A stretch of DNA of 64,000 bases, taken from contig NC_090771.1 in the NCBI RefSeq assembly GCF_001761485.1, positions 1,736,001-1,800,000 on the forward strand. The letters are read 5' to 3'. A program made the translations under genes and the position numbers. The notes beneath the pieces are model-generated. The model ran no database searches and was not told where the DNA came from. It saw only the letters and a program-made list of their open reading frames with translations. This stretch comes from Yarrowia lipolytica. Its lineage: Eukaryota > Ascomycota > Dipodascomycetes > Dipodascales. Shown one piece after another: positions 22,783 through 33,503 of this stretch. Numbering within the stretch: position 1 is the first letter of the stretch; each line of letters starts with the position of its first letter.

Positions 22783-23224
22783 GGTACGTGCCCAAGTTGG
22801 ACCATGACACTAAACCGTGTTTAATTAGTAAATATTCGTGTAAGCGTACATTCATCTCAAAGGTTATTCTTTCACAGCAAAGTTATAATTAAATGAATGT
22901 ATATGCAGAAAAAAAAAAAAATGTTCCGAGTTCGAATCTCAGTTGGGTGTATTTAGCACACGTATTTAATTCAGGTTATGAGTATTCCGATTGCGTCGAT
23001 AATAGTAGTAAAAGGCCCAAGAACAACCTTGATACTCTTTCCAGTCGACCTGCTACGCTACGCTGTACAAACTTGTTTGGCGCATCTGTCACATCTTCAT
23101 TAACGATTGCCACTACATGTATGTACATACTGTAGTTTATAAGTTGTATGCAGGCTACTGTAAAAATATTTTGGGTGGAAAATTAAAAGTTTACTGCTGA
23201 ACAGATCCAACTTTTACACACAAC

Positions 23225-26044
23225 ATGATCCGAACGGCTAGCAGGGTGAGATTAGGGAACTTCGACCGGCTGGCACTGCGTGGGTTCCACGTGAGCGCGC
23301 ACTTTTCCAACGAGGTGCTCGAAGGCCAGGGTCACAACCAGAAGAGCGATGTGCCAGCAAGACATCATCTGTCATCACGAAAGCGACTGCTGAAGAAGGG
23401 TCCCAAGTCTGGCAAAGCAGGGGGAAAGCCTGGCTACAAGCGTCCGTACCATATGAATAAGGGCGACAACCAGAATGAGGGAAGGAGCCAAGACAACCAG
23501 GCGTTCTTTGAGAAGAACGATGGAGGATCAAAGGGCAAGGGAGAGCACCGCAAGGGAGAGCAAAAGAACAGCAGCAACCACAATAACAACTACAGCAACA
23601 GTAATAACAGCAACAGCAATCACAACGGTAACAACGGAAAAAAGGTGACCAAGGATTCGCAAAGTGGAGCTATGAAAGATCGAGAGACTATCAAGCAGGA
23701 GCTGGAGACTCGATTCTGGCCTGAACCCAAGTTCACTCACAAGAAGGTGAAGCCTCTGAAGGCCCCAGAGCTTCCTTTGCTTGGCGATACCAAGATGTTA
23801 AGACACCTGAAGGTGCCTCCGTCATATGCATTCCCTGTGAACACGAGGGACCAAAACAACGGCACTGTGCCCCGTAAGAAGGTGCCCGAGTACCTGAAGC
23901 CCGAAAAGGGCGTGGACCCCAAGATGAACCTCACTTACAATCCCTGGGATCCGGACATGATTGTGGGAACCATTTCCGATAAGGACGTGCACCTGGAGGC
24001 AGTGGAGCAAGATGGAGACAAGCCCAATGTTCTTCCTCCTACCATGAAGCATGAGACAGACACTGTTTTATTTAAAAACAGCACTGTCCAGACTGTCAGA
24101 GACGCTCGGACGGGAGTTTACAATTTTCCCCAGTACGTGGAGGATATAGTGAGCACGGATGAGTTGGATATGGAAGCTATTTCAGGCTTTACACCCCCTT
24201 CCAAGGATCAAACACTGACAAGATTAGCCAATGATACAGGTGCAACTTATTTTGGATCTACATCTACCCTGACTCCTCTTTTAGCGCAGTTCCACAACCT
24301 GCTGTCTAACTTCCGACCGGCCAACTTGCGTTCAACAAGTAAATGGATTGAAGAGCTCACTTCTAAGCCCACAAACGTGTACCGATCTCCCCACGTTGCT
24401 GAGATCCACCGACGAGGCAACTCGTTTGCCCTCGGTGTGGACAAGGTAGGTGACTATGAGTCTCTACTGTCCAAGCTGGGACACTCTCTGGAGGCTTTCT
24501 TGACCCACACTCCGGAGGAATACGAGTGCCTCAAGAAAAACCCAGACATGAGCAAGGTGACGGAGGAGCAGGTCAAGGAAGTGCGAGGCCGGCTAGATAA
24601 CACATACGCATATTCCAAAATTTCCAAATTTCTTACTCGTTCTCAGCTCGATTGCTACGATCCTAGATTACCTGGAACGGGAACTTTTGATCTCAAAACA
24701 CGAGCAGTGGCTGGTACTCGGTACGACCAGGTGGAGGCAGAGATGTGCCATGGAACCGACTACTACGTGTACAGAAACGTTGGCCAGTACGAGTCGTTTG
24801 AGAGAGAGTACTTCGATATGGCTCGAACCGTGGCTCTCAAGTACTCTCTCCAGGCCCGAATTGGTCGTATGGACGGTATTTATGTTGCCTACCACAACAT
24901 GAAGCGATTTTTTGGTTTCCAGTACTTTCCTCTGGCAGTGTTGGATCAGCTGAACCATACCGCAGCTATGGGTGAGAAGGAGAACCTGGAGCAGGATCCG
25001 AAGCTGTGGGGAGCTGAAATAGCTAAGACTCATAGCGTGGACGTTGGATGTCCCGATTACCGAGCTACTCGAGGTGTCAACCCTTATGTTTGTGTCGTTG
25101 AAGATGCAGTTGAGAGCCGAGCTTCTGCAATTGCCGACAAGGAATTCCGACTATCTATGGAGCTGATTTCTCGTGTGCTGGACCATACTATTGGCAAGAT
25201 GACTGCTGAGGAGTTCGACAAGCACCATCAACGAGTGGTTTTCTTTGCGGATCCTAACCAGGCAGGCCGAATGATCATTTGTGTTGGCTCGCACGACGCA
25301 GATGAGGTGGCATACAGCAACGCCATGTCACACAAGTTCCACGCCCGACTGCTTAAGACGGACATGCAGAATCGCCAGATGGACAAGTCGTTTAAGTACG
25401 AGTCGTGGCCCTGGAAGATTGAGGAACCCAGAGAGTACGAGCTGCCCGAGGACCAGACCACAGACATTGCCCAGATTGCACTCGAGGAGATGAAGAAGAT
25501 GGAGGACCGATACTCGCCCGAGGATCTTCTAGACGCCTGCAGAGAGATGTGGAAGAAGTCGCTCAAGAACCTGCAGGTTTACGAGCTCCATGTCAAGAAC
25601 TACGTCAACCAAGAGCTTGTTCCATTGATCACAGACTCTAACATTCATCCTTCCCCTACCGACGAAACCGAGTGGAACGTACAGTATCGACTGGTCAAGG
25701 TGTCGGGACCCGAAGTCATGCTTAAGAAGACGTACATCAAGTTGCTGGAGCGAAAGCTTCGAGTCACCCTCAACAAGAGAAGTGATCTGAACGAGGAAGA
25801 GGAGACCGATGTCAGTGAGTTCAGCAAGGTTCAGCGTATGTATAACAAGCGAGGTGCTGAGAAGCTGACCGAGATCGACGCCATTGCTGAAAAGCTGGGA
25901 AATCCTGTTTCTCTCGGTGTTGGAAAGCGACACTGGCTGGAGTATCCTGAAAAGATTGAGGAGGTTGAGGAGGTTGTGGAGGGGAAAGCGAATGAAACAG
26001 AGGAGGAGGTTAAGGTGACTGAAACCGAAAGGGTCTTAGCCTAG
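23225..26044 (+). CDS. PET127: Pet127-like mitochondrial RNA-processing protein, 939 aa
   Basis: In baker's yeast Pet127 is a mitochondrial membrane-associated protein needed for 5' processing and turnover of mitochondrial RNAs. The N-terminus here is basic and hydroxylated, like a mitochondrial presequence (MIRTASRVRLGNF). A Lys/Gly-rich and Asn-rich low-complexity part follows to ~140, including an AAC-rich stretch. The family core begins near residue 350 with FHNLLSNFRPANL. It includes LLSKLGHSLEAFLTHT (about 419-434) and a strongly conserved-looking SQLDCYDPRLPGTGTFDLKT block (~474-493). The D-L-K pair in that block resembles the (D/E)xK half of the PD-(D/E)xK nuclease fold; this is my inference. 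The C-terminus is Glu-rich. The ATG at 23225 is the first in frame and opens the presequence. The protein is somewhat longer than S. cerevisiae Pet127 (~800 aa). Confidence 0.85.
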   Translation: MIRTASRVRLGNFDRLALRGFHVSAHFSNEVLEGQGHNQKSDVPARHHLSSRKRLLKKGPKSGKAGGKPGYKRPYHMNKGDNQNEGRSQDNQAFFEKNDGGSKGKGEHRKGEQKNSSNHNNNYSNSNNSNSNHNGNNGKKVTKDSQSGAMKDRETIKQELETRFWPEPKFTHKKVKPLKAPELPLLGDTKMLRHLKVPPSYAFPVNTRDQNNGTVPRKKVPEYLKPEKGVDPKMNLTYNPWDPDMIVGTISDKDVHLEAVEQDGDKPNVLPPTMKHETDTVLFKNSTVQTVRDARTGVYNFPQYVEDIVSTDELDMEAISGFTPPSKDQTLTRLANDTGATYFGSTSTLTPLLAQFHNLLSNFRPANLRSTSKWIEELTSKPTNVYRSPHVAEIHRRGNSFALGVDKVGDYESLLSKLGHSLEAFLTHTPEEYECLKKNPDMSKVTEEQVKEVRGRLDNTYAYSKISKFLTRSQLDCYDPRLPGTGTFDLKTRAVAGTRYDQVEAEMCHGTDYYVYRNVGQYESFEREYFDMARTVALKYSLQARIGRMDGIYVAYHNMKRFFGFQYFPLAVLDQLNHTAAMGEKENLEQDPKLWGAEIAKTHSVDVGCPDYRATRGVNPYVCVVEDAVESRASAIADKEFRLSMELISRVLDHTIGKMTAEEFDKHHQRVVFFADPNQAGRMIICVGSHDADEVAYSNAMSHKFHARLLKTDMQNRQMDKSFKYESWPWKIEEPREYELPEDQTTDIAQIALEEMKKMEDRYSPEDLLDACREMWKKSLKNLQVYELHVKNYVNQELVPLITDSNIHPSPTDETEWNVQYRLVKVSGPEVMLKKTYIKLLERKLRVTLNKRSDLNEEEETDVSEFSKVQRMYNKRGAEKLTEIDAIAEKLGNPVSLGVGKRHWLEYPEKIEEVEEVVEGKANETEEEVKVTETERVLA

Positions 26045-26456
26045 TTGTAAATATATTTTGTACATAGTGAGTAACAAACGAAACATGAAGTTTGTGGGTG
26101 AGACAGACCTAGAAAAACGATAGTAGATGGGGGTAATTATATAACTGAATTATTTTTTGAGATAATGTACCAGTACTGACAAAGCTTGTGTTCTCTAAGT
26201 AGACTGAAAAGTGTGGTACTTGTATCGCTTGCTCCATCGCTCCCCCTTCCTCAGTTGTCGCTATCAAATAATTGCGTAATACCGCAGCCCTAACCCTAGA
26301 TGCGTTAAAATGTATTGGGTATAAACTAAGAGTTTTCAATAACAGGAGAAACTCTTGATTTTTTTGATTGAACATGTAAGTGTTGAAAAAATGGCGCCAG
26401 ATTATTTGACTGAATTTCGATATGGCATTTCCAATAACCTGTAAAAACAACCGCCA

Positions 26457-26548
26457 GACTTCGTGGCCAAGTTGGTTAAGGCGTACGACTGTTAGTCACC
26501 TAAATGGCCGCCATCGTAAGATCGAGAGTTCGACCCTCTCCGAGGTCG
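26457..26548 (+). tRNA. tRNA-Asn: tRNA-Asn (GUU) with 18-nt intron
   Basis: The mature sequence is very close to yeast tRNA-Asn(GUU). The acceptor arms (GACTTCG with CGAGGTC) pair over 7 bp with one G-T pair, and a discriminator G follows. The D-arm reads GGCCAAGTTGGTTAAGGC. The anticodon stem TACGA/TCGTA encloses a CTGTTAA loop with anticodon GTT at 26491-26493. The T-arm is GAGAGTTCGACCCTCTC. An 18-nt intron (26495-26512) interrupts the loop one base 3' of the anticodon, the standard position. A run of seven T (26554-26560) follows as RNA polymerase III terminator. No 5S rRNA follows, so it is not one of the tRNA-5S fusions known in this yeast. Confidence 0.95.
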
Positions 26549-26553
26549 TCTGG

Positions 26554-26560
26554 TTTTTTT
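26554..26560 (+). terminator. RNA polymerase III T-run terminator of tRNA-Asn
   Basis: Seven consecutive T residues begin 6 bp after the tRNA 3' end, as expected for polymerase III termination. Confidence 0.8.
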
Positions 26561-26893
26561 CGCCAACACATGTGAAGGCTAAATTTTTTTTACTTTTTTT
26601 TACCGTACATCGTAAGGGTAGCTGTCACTACCAGAGATCAATCTGCCCTAGCGCGTACTTCATACGCAGTTGGAGTAGGTCACCGTGTGTATTCGAGGTC
26701 ACCGTTATTTTCGACATGGCTAACTCCATCTTCTGCAGCTCTGGACGATCCCCAAACAGGTCTTATTATTACTTGCTATAAATGTATTTTATCGCGATTA
26801 CAAGCATACCTAATGGCTGAGGTTTGGTAGAATAAATAAAAATGCAATTCGAATTTATATGCAATGCCCAAGGGGCGTTTTTAGACGTTGACC

Positions 26894-29800
26894 TTAGTCG
26901 TCCTCCTCGGTCTCCCGAGTAACCAATACACTCTTGATTCTATCGGTACCAGAGTTGTCAATGAGCACAGGGAACCGGGATCCGACCACCTGGGCTTCCT
27001 GAACCTCAACATCGTCGTCGGAGAACTGAAAATCGGAGGTATCGGTGCCGGTAGCAGGTCCGGTGACTGACAGTCGCTTCCCTCGGGTCACAGAGGGGCC
27101 ACGAGCAAAGGGAGGCCGAATGGCCTGTCTCCACTCCGAGATGTTGGCATCGGAAGGCTCAGCAGGAGGAACCAGATGTCGAGGAGCAGGCATGGAGGAA
27201 GGCACGGGGATATCGGAAAGCCCAATTGACGAGGCCCCCGAGGTTTCAGACACGTTGGAGATGTTGGAAACGGCAGAGTCTCCTCGAGAGTGGCCTCTGA
27301 CATAAGAAGGAGGCTCCAGAAACACGCTTGATCGAACCCGGCGTCGGTTCAAACCACCTCGAGAAATAGGAGTTGTATGAGAGGTGGTTGGAAGAGAGCC
27401 AGGTCCCGGAGAGTGGCTGGAAATGGTGCCGTGGGTAGGGCCAGTCATGAAAGAAGAGGGAAACGAGGGAGTCAGAGGGGTGGGAATGACAGCCAGAGAA
27501 TCCCGATTCAGGTACAAAGATCCCCGGTTGGACTCAGTGTCCGAGAAGGGGACACCTTGTTCGGTCCGAGCAACCATGTCGGACAGCTGCACAGATCGCT
27601 GCTGAAGTTCCTCCAGCTCCTGGTACATTCTCTGCAGTACCTGATCAGAAGCAGTGGGAGGAGAAGGGGGGTTTCCAGAGGAGCTTGAGTGAGAGCCCGA
27701 GTTGTTGGATCGAGTTTCAACCTCCATTACAGACTCTGCATCTGCAGCATTAACCCAATCGATGGAAACAGGCTTGATAGGGGAGGCAGGAGCAGGAGAG
27801 TTGCCTCTCATAGAAGTGGGAGAGGCTCGGACAGGAGAAGCCATAATAGGAGGAGAAGGGGGAGGATGAGAAGGAGCAGAAGGGATATACTCGGGCTTCT
27901 TCTGGATGGGGGAAACAGAAGCATCATGAGCAGAGAAGGCACGTTTCTGAACAGAGCCTCCTCGGGTTTTTGCAACATCGATAGATGACACTGTTCGCTT
28001 CTGTACATCTCCTGCTTGCTCGGGTGACAGTACAGGAACCGGAGGAAGAGGTCTGGGGGTCTTCATCCAGGAAGATTCGCCTCCAATAGCTGCCACAGCA
28101 CCAATAGAAGAGGTGGAAAACCGCTTGGGAGACTGTTGCGCCATCTGGCGGGGAGAGGCTCGCACCTTGACTGGCTTCAGCTCCTGCACACCCGAAGAAG
28201 GTCGAAGAGGTGACCGTTCGGGGATGGAGGTCGTAGTGTGGTACGAGTCACCTGACTCGGGCCTGATCTCGTGTCTGAGATCTGATCGGAAAGCTGCGCC
28301 GACGGGAAGCAACTCCGGGGAAGGCGCAAGGTCAAGATACAACGACTCTCGAGATTGGGCGACAGAAGTGACTCGACGACCGGGAAGTCCTTGTTGAAGG
28401 GAAATGTTCAAAGGGCCAGCCTGGGGGCTGTGACTCCTGTCACGATCAAGACCAAAGTCGAAAGACTGCTCACTTAGATTGTGGGTGGTGGGGATGGCTC
28501 GTCGAGAGTGAATAGACGAGACTGTGGAAGTAGTGGTGCTATCGGAGGGAGACCTCCGGTGTCGTCCCAGAAAGGGAGCTCGCTGCTTAGGAGTGAAGTC
28601 ACCCTGTTCCAAAAGAGGTGTGGACTCTTCATCATCAACCATTCGTCTGTTTGATGAACCAGAAGACTCATAAATGGGAACAGGATGAGAAGGAGCAAAC
28701 GATTCGTAGGAAGAAGACCCAGAGGAAGAGGGGGCAAACGAAGCATACGAGTCTGTGTCAGACTCATGCTGAAGGGAGTAATACGTCGAAGACTTTCGTC
28801 GCTGCTCTTCCTCCATAAGTGCCTCCTGATCCAAATCAAAAGTCTCCATGTGCTCTCGCATGTACTCTCGGATAGAGTCTCGGCCAGTGGAATATGAGTG
28901 TCCGGAGTCTCGAGACATGTCAAAAAGTACAGCCTCAATCTGTTCGCTCATCACAGAATCGACAGAGTGTCTCCAGGGTCGGGTTTGGGTGCCTCGGTTG
29001 ATCATGTCCGCGTCAAATTGCTGCAGACGTCGCGTGATAAGCTCCAGCTTCTTTTCAATCTTGTCTCTGTAGTCATAATCGAAACCCTGGAAGAGCTGGT
29101 CTATCTGCTCAATGGTAGTAGATCCAATTGTGCTGGTGACCTCAATAGAGTCGGCATCTGCAAGACCCACTCCAGAGGGGTACTTTCGAGCGTAAATGTC
29201 CTCGCTGTTGATATTGAACTCGGTAGGCGGAGAGTGGGGAGCGTACTCGGAAGGCGAGTGAGGGCTAGTGACCAGAAGAGGCGACAGTTCGTCCCCTCCC
29301 ATCACAATCTCTCTATCAATAGAAGCGACTCTCTTTGGCGAATCGGGAGGGGTCAGAGGGGCGTGCTTTTGAATTATCTCCGGCACTGCGTTGAATGTGA
29401 TCTTCTTGCGAGCAGCAGAGCTCTGGACCACATTGGCCTGGCCTCTAGGGTGCATTCTGACCATATCCTTAGCTGAGAACTGAAATTCCAAGTTGCCGCT
29501 GTCATATTCATCAAAGTCCGTCACCTGTTCCAAGTCCTCAAATGTCTTGTATCGCGATTGTCTTCTGCTGGTTGACTTGGACTTTCTGATTCCTCCTCGA
29601 GACTGAGACGCTTTTCTTCTCAGACCTCGTGTCGACGGTTGTCTTCGTAGCGAGGCTGTGGAGGCTGTTCGTCGCAGAGATGCTTGCGAGGGCGATCGTC
29701 TCACGGCGTCCGCGGTGATATGCACAATGTCCTTCTTTCTGAGAGTCTTTCGACGCTTGATGGTAGCCTGTCGTCGGAGAGTGGCGCGGATCAATTGACG

Positions 29801-30067
29801 CAATCGAATGAATGGCAGTCGAAGGTAGTCGCGAACCGATCGAGTTTTCTTATCCTTGATGGTGCCCTGACGCTCAGCTCGCCGCTGTAGTGTTCGTTGT
29901 CGTTGCACTCCATCCACTCCTGTTTTCGGTTGTAGTTCTGGGTTCACAAACCGAATCTCTTTGGTGGCGAATGAGGTGGGTTTGTGGACCTGGATCGGTG
30001 TCGGCGCCGAGATGTTGAGCTTCGACCGCCGGGGCTGTTGTCGTTTGAAGATGGATTTGACTGCCAT
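26894..30067 (-). CDS. Large, probably disordered protein of unknown function, 1057 aa
   Basis: A single uninterrupted frame of 1057 codons opens at the ATG at 30065-30067. I do not recognise a family. The first ~180 residues are very basic, with repeated Arg/Ser/Thr blocks (e.g. SLRRTAS, SLRRQPS, RRKAS) that look like basophilic-kinase sites. A region at ~180-240 (LEFQFSAKDMVRMHP, KITFNAVPEII) and another at ~310-420 (IEQIDQLFQGFDYDYRDKIEKKLEL) look more ordered and may be helical. Much of the rest is Ser/Pro/Arg-rich with many SP/TP sites. The C-terminus returns to a compact segment (FPVLIDNSGTDRIKSVLVTRE) ending in acidic residues. Codon use resembles neighbouring genes, so I consider it real. 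A cortical or cytoskeletal scaffold is one possibility, but this is only a guess from composition. Confidence 0.8.
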   Translation of the reverse strand: MAVKSIFKRQQPRRSKLNISAPTPIQVHKPTSFATKEIRFVNPELQPKTGVDGVQRQRTLQRRAERQGTIKDKKTRSVRDYLRLPFIRLRQLIRATLRRQATIKRRKTLRKKDIVHITADAVRRSPSQASLRRTASTASLRRQPSTRGLRRKASQSRGGIRKSKSTSRRQSRYKTFEDLEQVTDFDEYDSGNLEFQFSAKDMVRMHPRGQANVVQSSAARKKITFNAVPEIIQKHAPLTPPDSPKRVASIDREIVMGGDELSPLLVTSPHSPSEYAPHSPPTEFNINSEDIYARKYPSGVGLADADSIEVTSTIGSTTIEQIDQLFQGFDYDYRDKIEKKLELITRRLQQFDADMINRGTQTRPWRHSVDSVMSEQIEAVLFDMSRDSGHSYSTGRDSIREYMREHMETFDLDQEALMEEEQRRKSSTYYSLQHESDTDSYASFAPSSSGSSSYESFAPSHPVPIYESSGSSNRRMVDDEESTPLLEQGDFTPKQRAPFLGRHRRSPSDSTTTSTVSSIHSRRAIPTTHNLSEQSFDFGLDRDRSHSPQAGPLNISLQQGLPGRRVTSVAQSRESLYLDLAPSPELLPVGAAFRSDLRHEIRPESGDSYHTTTSIPERSPLRPSSGVQELKPVKVRASPRQMAQQSPKRFSTSSIGAVAAIGGESSWMKTPRPLPPVPVLSPEQAGDVQKRTVSSIDVAKTRGGSVQKRAFSAHDASVSPIQKKPEYIPSAPSHPPPSPPIMASPVRASPTSMRGNSPAPASPIKPVSIDWVNAADAESVMEVETRSNNSGSHSSSSGNPPSPPTASDQVLQRMYQELEELQQRSVQLSDMVARTEQGVPFSDTESNRGSLYLNRDSLAVIPTPLTPSFPSSFMTGPTHGTISSHSPGPGSLPTTSHTTPISRGGLNRRRVRSSVFLEPPSYVRGHSRGDSAVSNISNVSETSGASSIGLSDIPVPSSMPAPRHLVPPAEPSDANISEWRQAIRPPFARGPSVTRGKRLSVTGPATGTDTSDFQFSDDDVEVQEAQVVGSRFPVLIDNSGTDRIKSVLVTRETEEDD

Positions 30068-33000
30068 CGTTGCCTATCTATCGGGGTAGTTTGGGGTGTC
30101 GTGGAGATGTCTCAATGGGCAAGAGCGAAGCAGCCAAAAGACATAAGACATGTTTTTTTACATTGCAGCAGGGGTGGGCTAATACGTGGGCTGGAACGCT
30201 TTGCAGTGCATAGGCGGCATTGTGTGAAATTGGGGGGCTGGTGGTGTTATGTGGGGTGGCTGGGACAGAGAGAGGATATTTGGGAGGTTGTTATTTTTAG
30301 ACTCTGTCAAAGCCGCATATTATACGCAAGATACAACCTTAATGGGCATCATACTGCATCTGTCAATGGAATCTTGAGAAACGGGGAGCAGAAATGTGAA
30401 ACATGAATGATACGGCAAAGAGAACCCGAGCAGATACGCGGTGCAGGGTCGGTGATGCGAGAATCACCTCCCTACTGATGCTCCCAGATATTATTTAATA
30501 ACAAGCGGGTTCCCGCTATTTTGGGAGGGTGGCTGAGGCTCATCCCCTCAATGAAGCATTCTCCACACCGTTCGAAAGATGGACGGGTAGACGGATAACT
30601 GGTAACTACTGGACGTTGAGTAGCGTCTATAGAGATGAGCTGGTAGCATATACCTCGGACAAAGTATGACGCAAGGGGATGAGTCAGTACGTGATGACTA
30701 TTGTAGGTTAAGTTGTAGGAGTGCTGGTTAACAGAGTATTTGTCGCCGTATTATGTAATTAAGAAGAATACAACTGGTCACCAGTCGTAATTGGGCTGGA
30801 TAGAAAACGAAACTACGATATTATGGTATTAGTCAACGGGCTGGACAGTATAACGTGAAGAGGTATGGGGTGATTAACTGACAGGCGGAAGCATATTTTA
30901 ATTATTTCGACCAGGGCGTTGGGAAGACATTCACTGTATTATCTGGATGTTGGGAGGGAGGTGGTGACATATTATGTAGATTTCCAGAAGGATGGACAAC
31001 CGATATTAATTTCTGTGGAAAAATATTACATCAGTTGACGTTCAGCCCTCTTTCACCACTTTCCAGCCAGTGGTGTGATACAGCACCTCAGGTACACAAT
31101 GCAACACAACGATACCTGCGACTGTTGTTAGGTACAGTATCTACTGTACGTTGTACGGACGGGGATTATTAACTTGGAATTCCAGAATAGTCAGGGTAAT
31201 GTGCTGGTCAGCAGGGACGGGACTAGTTCACCACAAAGCCGGGGGTTATTTAGTGTTGCTCTGTTATTATCATGTTATCAATAGGACGAATGATATTCAG
31301 GTCCCAGTCATTCACCTTCGGCTCATACAACTGTTGCGTTTTAAGAAGACTTGAATCAAAGTGCAGTAGCTGCTGTAAAAAGTACCTATGGATGTGCCAT
31401 AATAAAACATAAACAGTCCAAGATATTAGTTCGTGATGAGGGGGTGTGAGACAATCGAGTGTGTGACTTGCGCTGAGAACAATTGAGACAGGGCATCCAC
31501 ATTAGCTACTTCTAGAGTTCCTATCATAACTGTAACATTTGTCTGGCGACAATGGGGAAAAAAGTACTTGGAAGAGAAAGGGACTCGTAATCGCATCTAA
31601 AGACCACCGTCAGTTGTGCTGCGACAATAGAAGATTCACACGAAACTCCAGTCTATAAAACCTTGCAACTTGACCCTTCTATTGATTCACAGTCCATAGG
31701 ATGTGCTCCTCCGTAGAGTGTACTGCTTATATCTCAGTTGAGAACATGCATTAACTGAACTTTTCAACATGGTATATACGGCACTCGGGGTTGCTGTGAT
31801 CGCAGGTTGTACAAAGAAACCGCGTCGGCCAAGGACTTTGTCGTCATTCCGAAAGCTCCACGACTGCGCCTACTAAAGCTCCGATTAACTCCGCGGGGAA
31901 GACTATACAGTCACTGTACAGCAACTGAATTCAACCGATGTGGAGGAGCCTGATACCGAATCAAATTAGACCCAGCAAGGACGGGGAAAACGATCTCACC
32001 GATCCCATTGCAATCCTCCAGCCGCTATGTATATACTATACACCCTTATCGGTGCAATCTAGTGTCTCAACGAGGACAAACGAACTCTTGAGGAAGCCTT
32101 AGAAGACAATAGGCACAACATTGAAGGGTACTTCTACCAAACATACGGGAACGAATTCGTGACAAAAGCATTGATCTTATCACCCCAGTTTACTCTCAAT
32201 CGCTAACCGCCTCACTCAATTGGATCAAGAAATTTTCACCCAAGCAAGGGGTGAATTCTAAAGTCAGAACCGTTGGAGAAATGAGACAATCGGCAAGCAG
32301 CGATTTAGCAATACGCTGAGAATCGTAGCAACACTGTCAAGGATGTATGGGGAGATTACGATGGAGTTGATCGAGGTGCCTAAAATCCGATCTTGGAATC
32401 AATCTTTAGCATGTCCGTGGTCAACATTCTCTGTTCTCTGTTCTCTGTCTCATAGTTTCTTAGTCCAAGTTGCTAATGGATTACACTGCTAACATTCCAG
32501 GAAATACTGAGAAGTTACTCTATCCGACACTCAAAAGACTGTCTGTGGAGCCGGAAGCGGAGTTGAGAATGGTTCAACACACAACAAGACAATGAAACCC
32601 AACTGGTTCAACCGGCTCAACAAGCAAGTAAGAGTATGTAATGTAGTTCATCGGCACTACTAACCTGTTTCTCGACCACATGCAGGTTTTTTTTTATTTT
32701 TTTTATTATTGGTAGAGCGCTTCTGCTTGTAGCATGTACAGTGCGCATGAGTTTGTGCAGATTGACCGTGAGGCGGGTTCCATGCCGAACCGAGGTGCAG
32801 TGCATGTATGAGATTGCTACAATGAGGGAGATGTAAGAGACTTCCACAGGAATGCAGCAATGACCCGGATCACTATGGGGGTTTTGAACCCGATTTTGTC
32901 AACTACTGGTACTGATAGTGTCTTTTTCATCTTTGTTCTCTTGACCACTCCCTTCTCAATCATACCACACTCAAAGTTCAACTTTCATTCACTTATCTTT

Positions 33001-33503
33001 CTTCTGATGCAAGGAGTCAGCAGGGCAATTCACGGAGGAGGAGCGATGGAGGTGAAAGAAGTATTTCGGAGAGAAAAATAATAGCATGAATCAACAGATA
33101 CAAACAATCTGTTTGTATTTAGTCAGTAAATACTCTATTATCCACTATCAATACCTCCATATCTACCTCCTTTGCGCATGTTCAACTTCCATTTTCCAAA
33201 AAAGCCAATTTCACACTCTTTACTCCTCCCAACCTTAGCCCATATAGCGAGACTTACCCGGCCGTGACTGTGAAACGCACAAACGACGCACTCTTGTATT
33301 CTCTACACTGCACCTCTGCTTTCTTCATCCGGCCTTTATACGGCTTCAAGCGACTCGAAACGACTCAAAAACAGCTCCCTCCAGAATAGACATCTGACAC
33401 TGACGGCTGTCCGCTTCTTGAACCGTTTTTTGACTGTTTTCGCCCTCCTTTTCCTCTATCTCCTGTCACTGCACGGTTCTCAACCCACCACAAAGCTCTC
33501 GCC
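30068..33503. other. 3.4-kb gap between the 1057-aa gene and ECM14
   Basis: The stretch 30068-31700 is AT-rich with short frames only and shows no clear gene. The stretch 31770-32660 looks like a decayed or unusually spliced gene (separate entry). A T-rich tract follows (32684-32706). The last ~450 bp are pyrimidine-rich and are probably the ECM14 promoter and leader. Confidence 0.45.
31770..32660 (+). pseudogene. Possible relic of a protein-coding gene, unknown family
   Basis: From an ATG at 31770 onward, short plus-strand stretches of protein-like composition appear in more than one frame, separated by several breaks. Examples are VYTALGVAVIAG near the start, a charged Glu/Asp/Arg-rich stretch near 32070-32140, and KPNWFNRLNKQ near 32590-32625. 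An intron-end signature, CTAAC at 32489-32493 with CAG at 32498-32500, lies inside. The stretch lacks most of the TACAAGTA-type words common in other gaps. I read it as a dead host gene. An alternative is a live gene with several introns, but no canonical GTGAGT donor was seen. The family is not recognised. Confidence 0.35.

Larger units (their letters stand above)
20989..23224. other. 2.2-kb divergent gap between HapX and PET127
   Basis: It holds the HapX upstream region (GATA sites, CCAAT box, TATA-like word), a possible short gene at 22477-22782, and a poly(A) run (22911-22923) followed by a tRNA-like T-arm fragment. Words of the TACTGTA/TACAAGT class recur near 21700-21770. No other gene was recognised. 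Confidence 0.45.
26045..26893. other. Gap holding tRNA-Asn between convergent PET127 and the 1057-aa gene
   Basis: Apart from the tRNA gene at 26457-26548 and its terminator I see only AT-rich 3' flanking sequence. No further gene was recognised. Confidence 0.5.

Noticed and set aside
22921-22957. tRNA-like T-arm fragment after a poly(A) run
   Set aside because: GAGTTCGAATCTC resembles a T-arm, but no matching acceptor, D-arm or anticodon arm was found nearby, so it is not a tRNA gene. It may be a fragment or chance.
26283-26300. Telomere-like CCCTAACCCTA sequence
   Set aside because: Only about one and a half units, inside a 3' flank, and not the repeat type expected for this yeast.
32707-32740. 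D-arm-like TTGGTAGAGC sequence
   Set aside because: No T-arm or paired acceptor stem at the right distance; not a tRNA gene.
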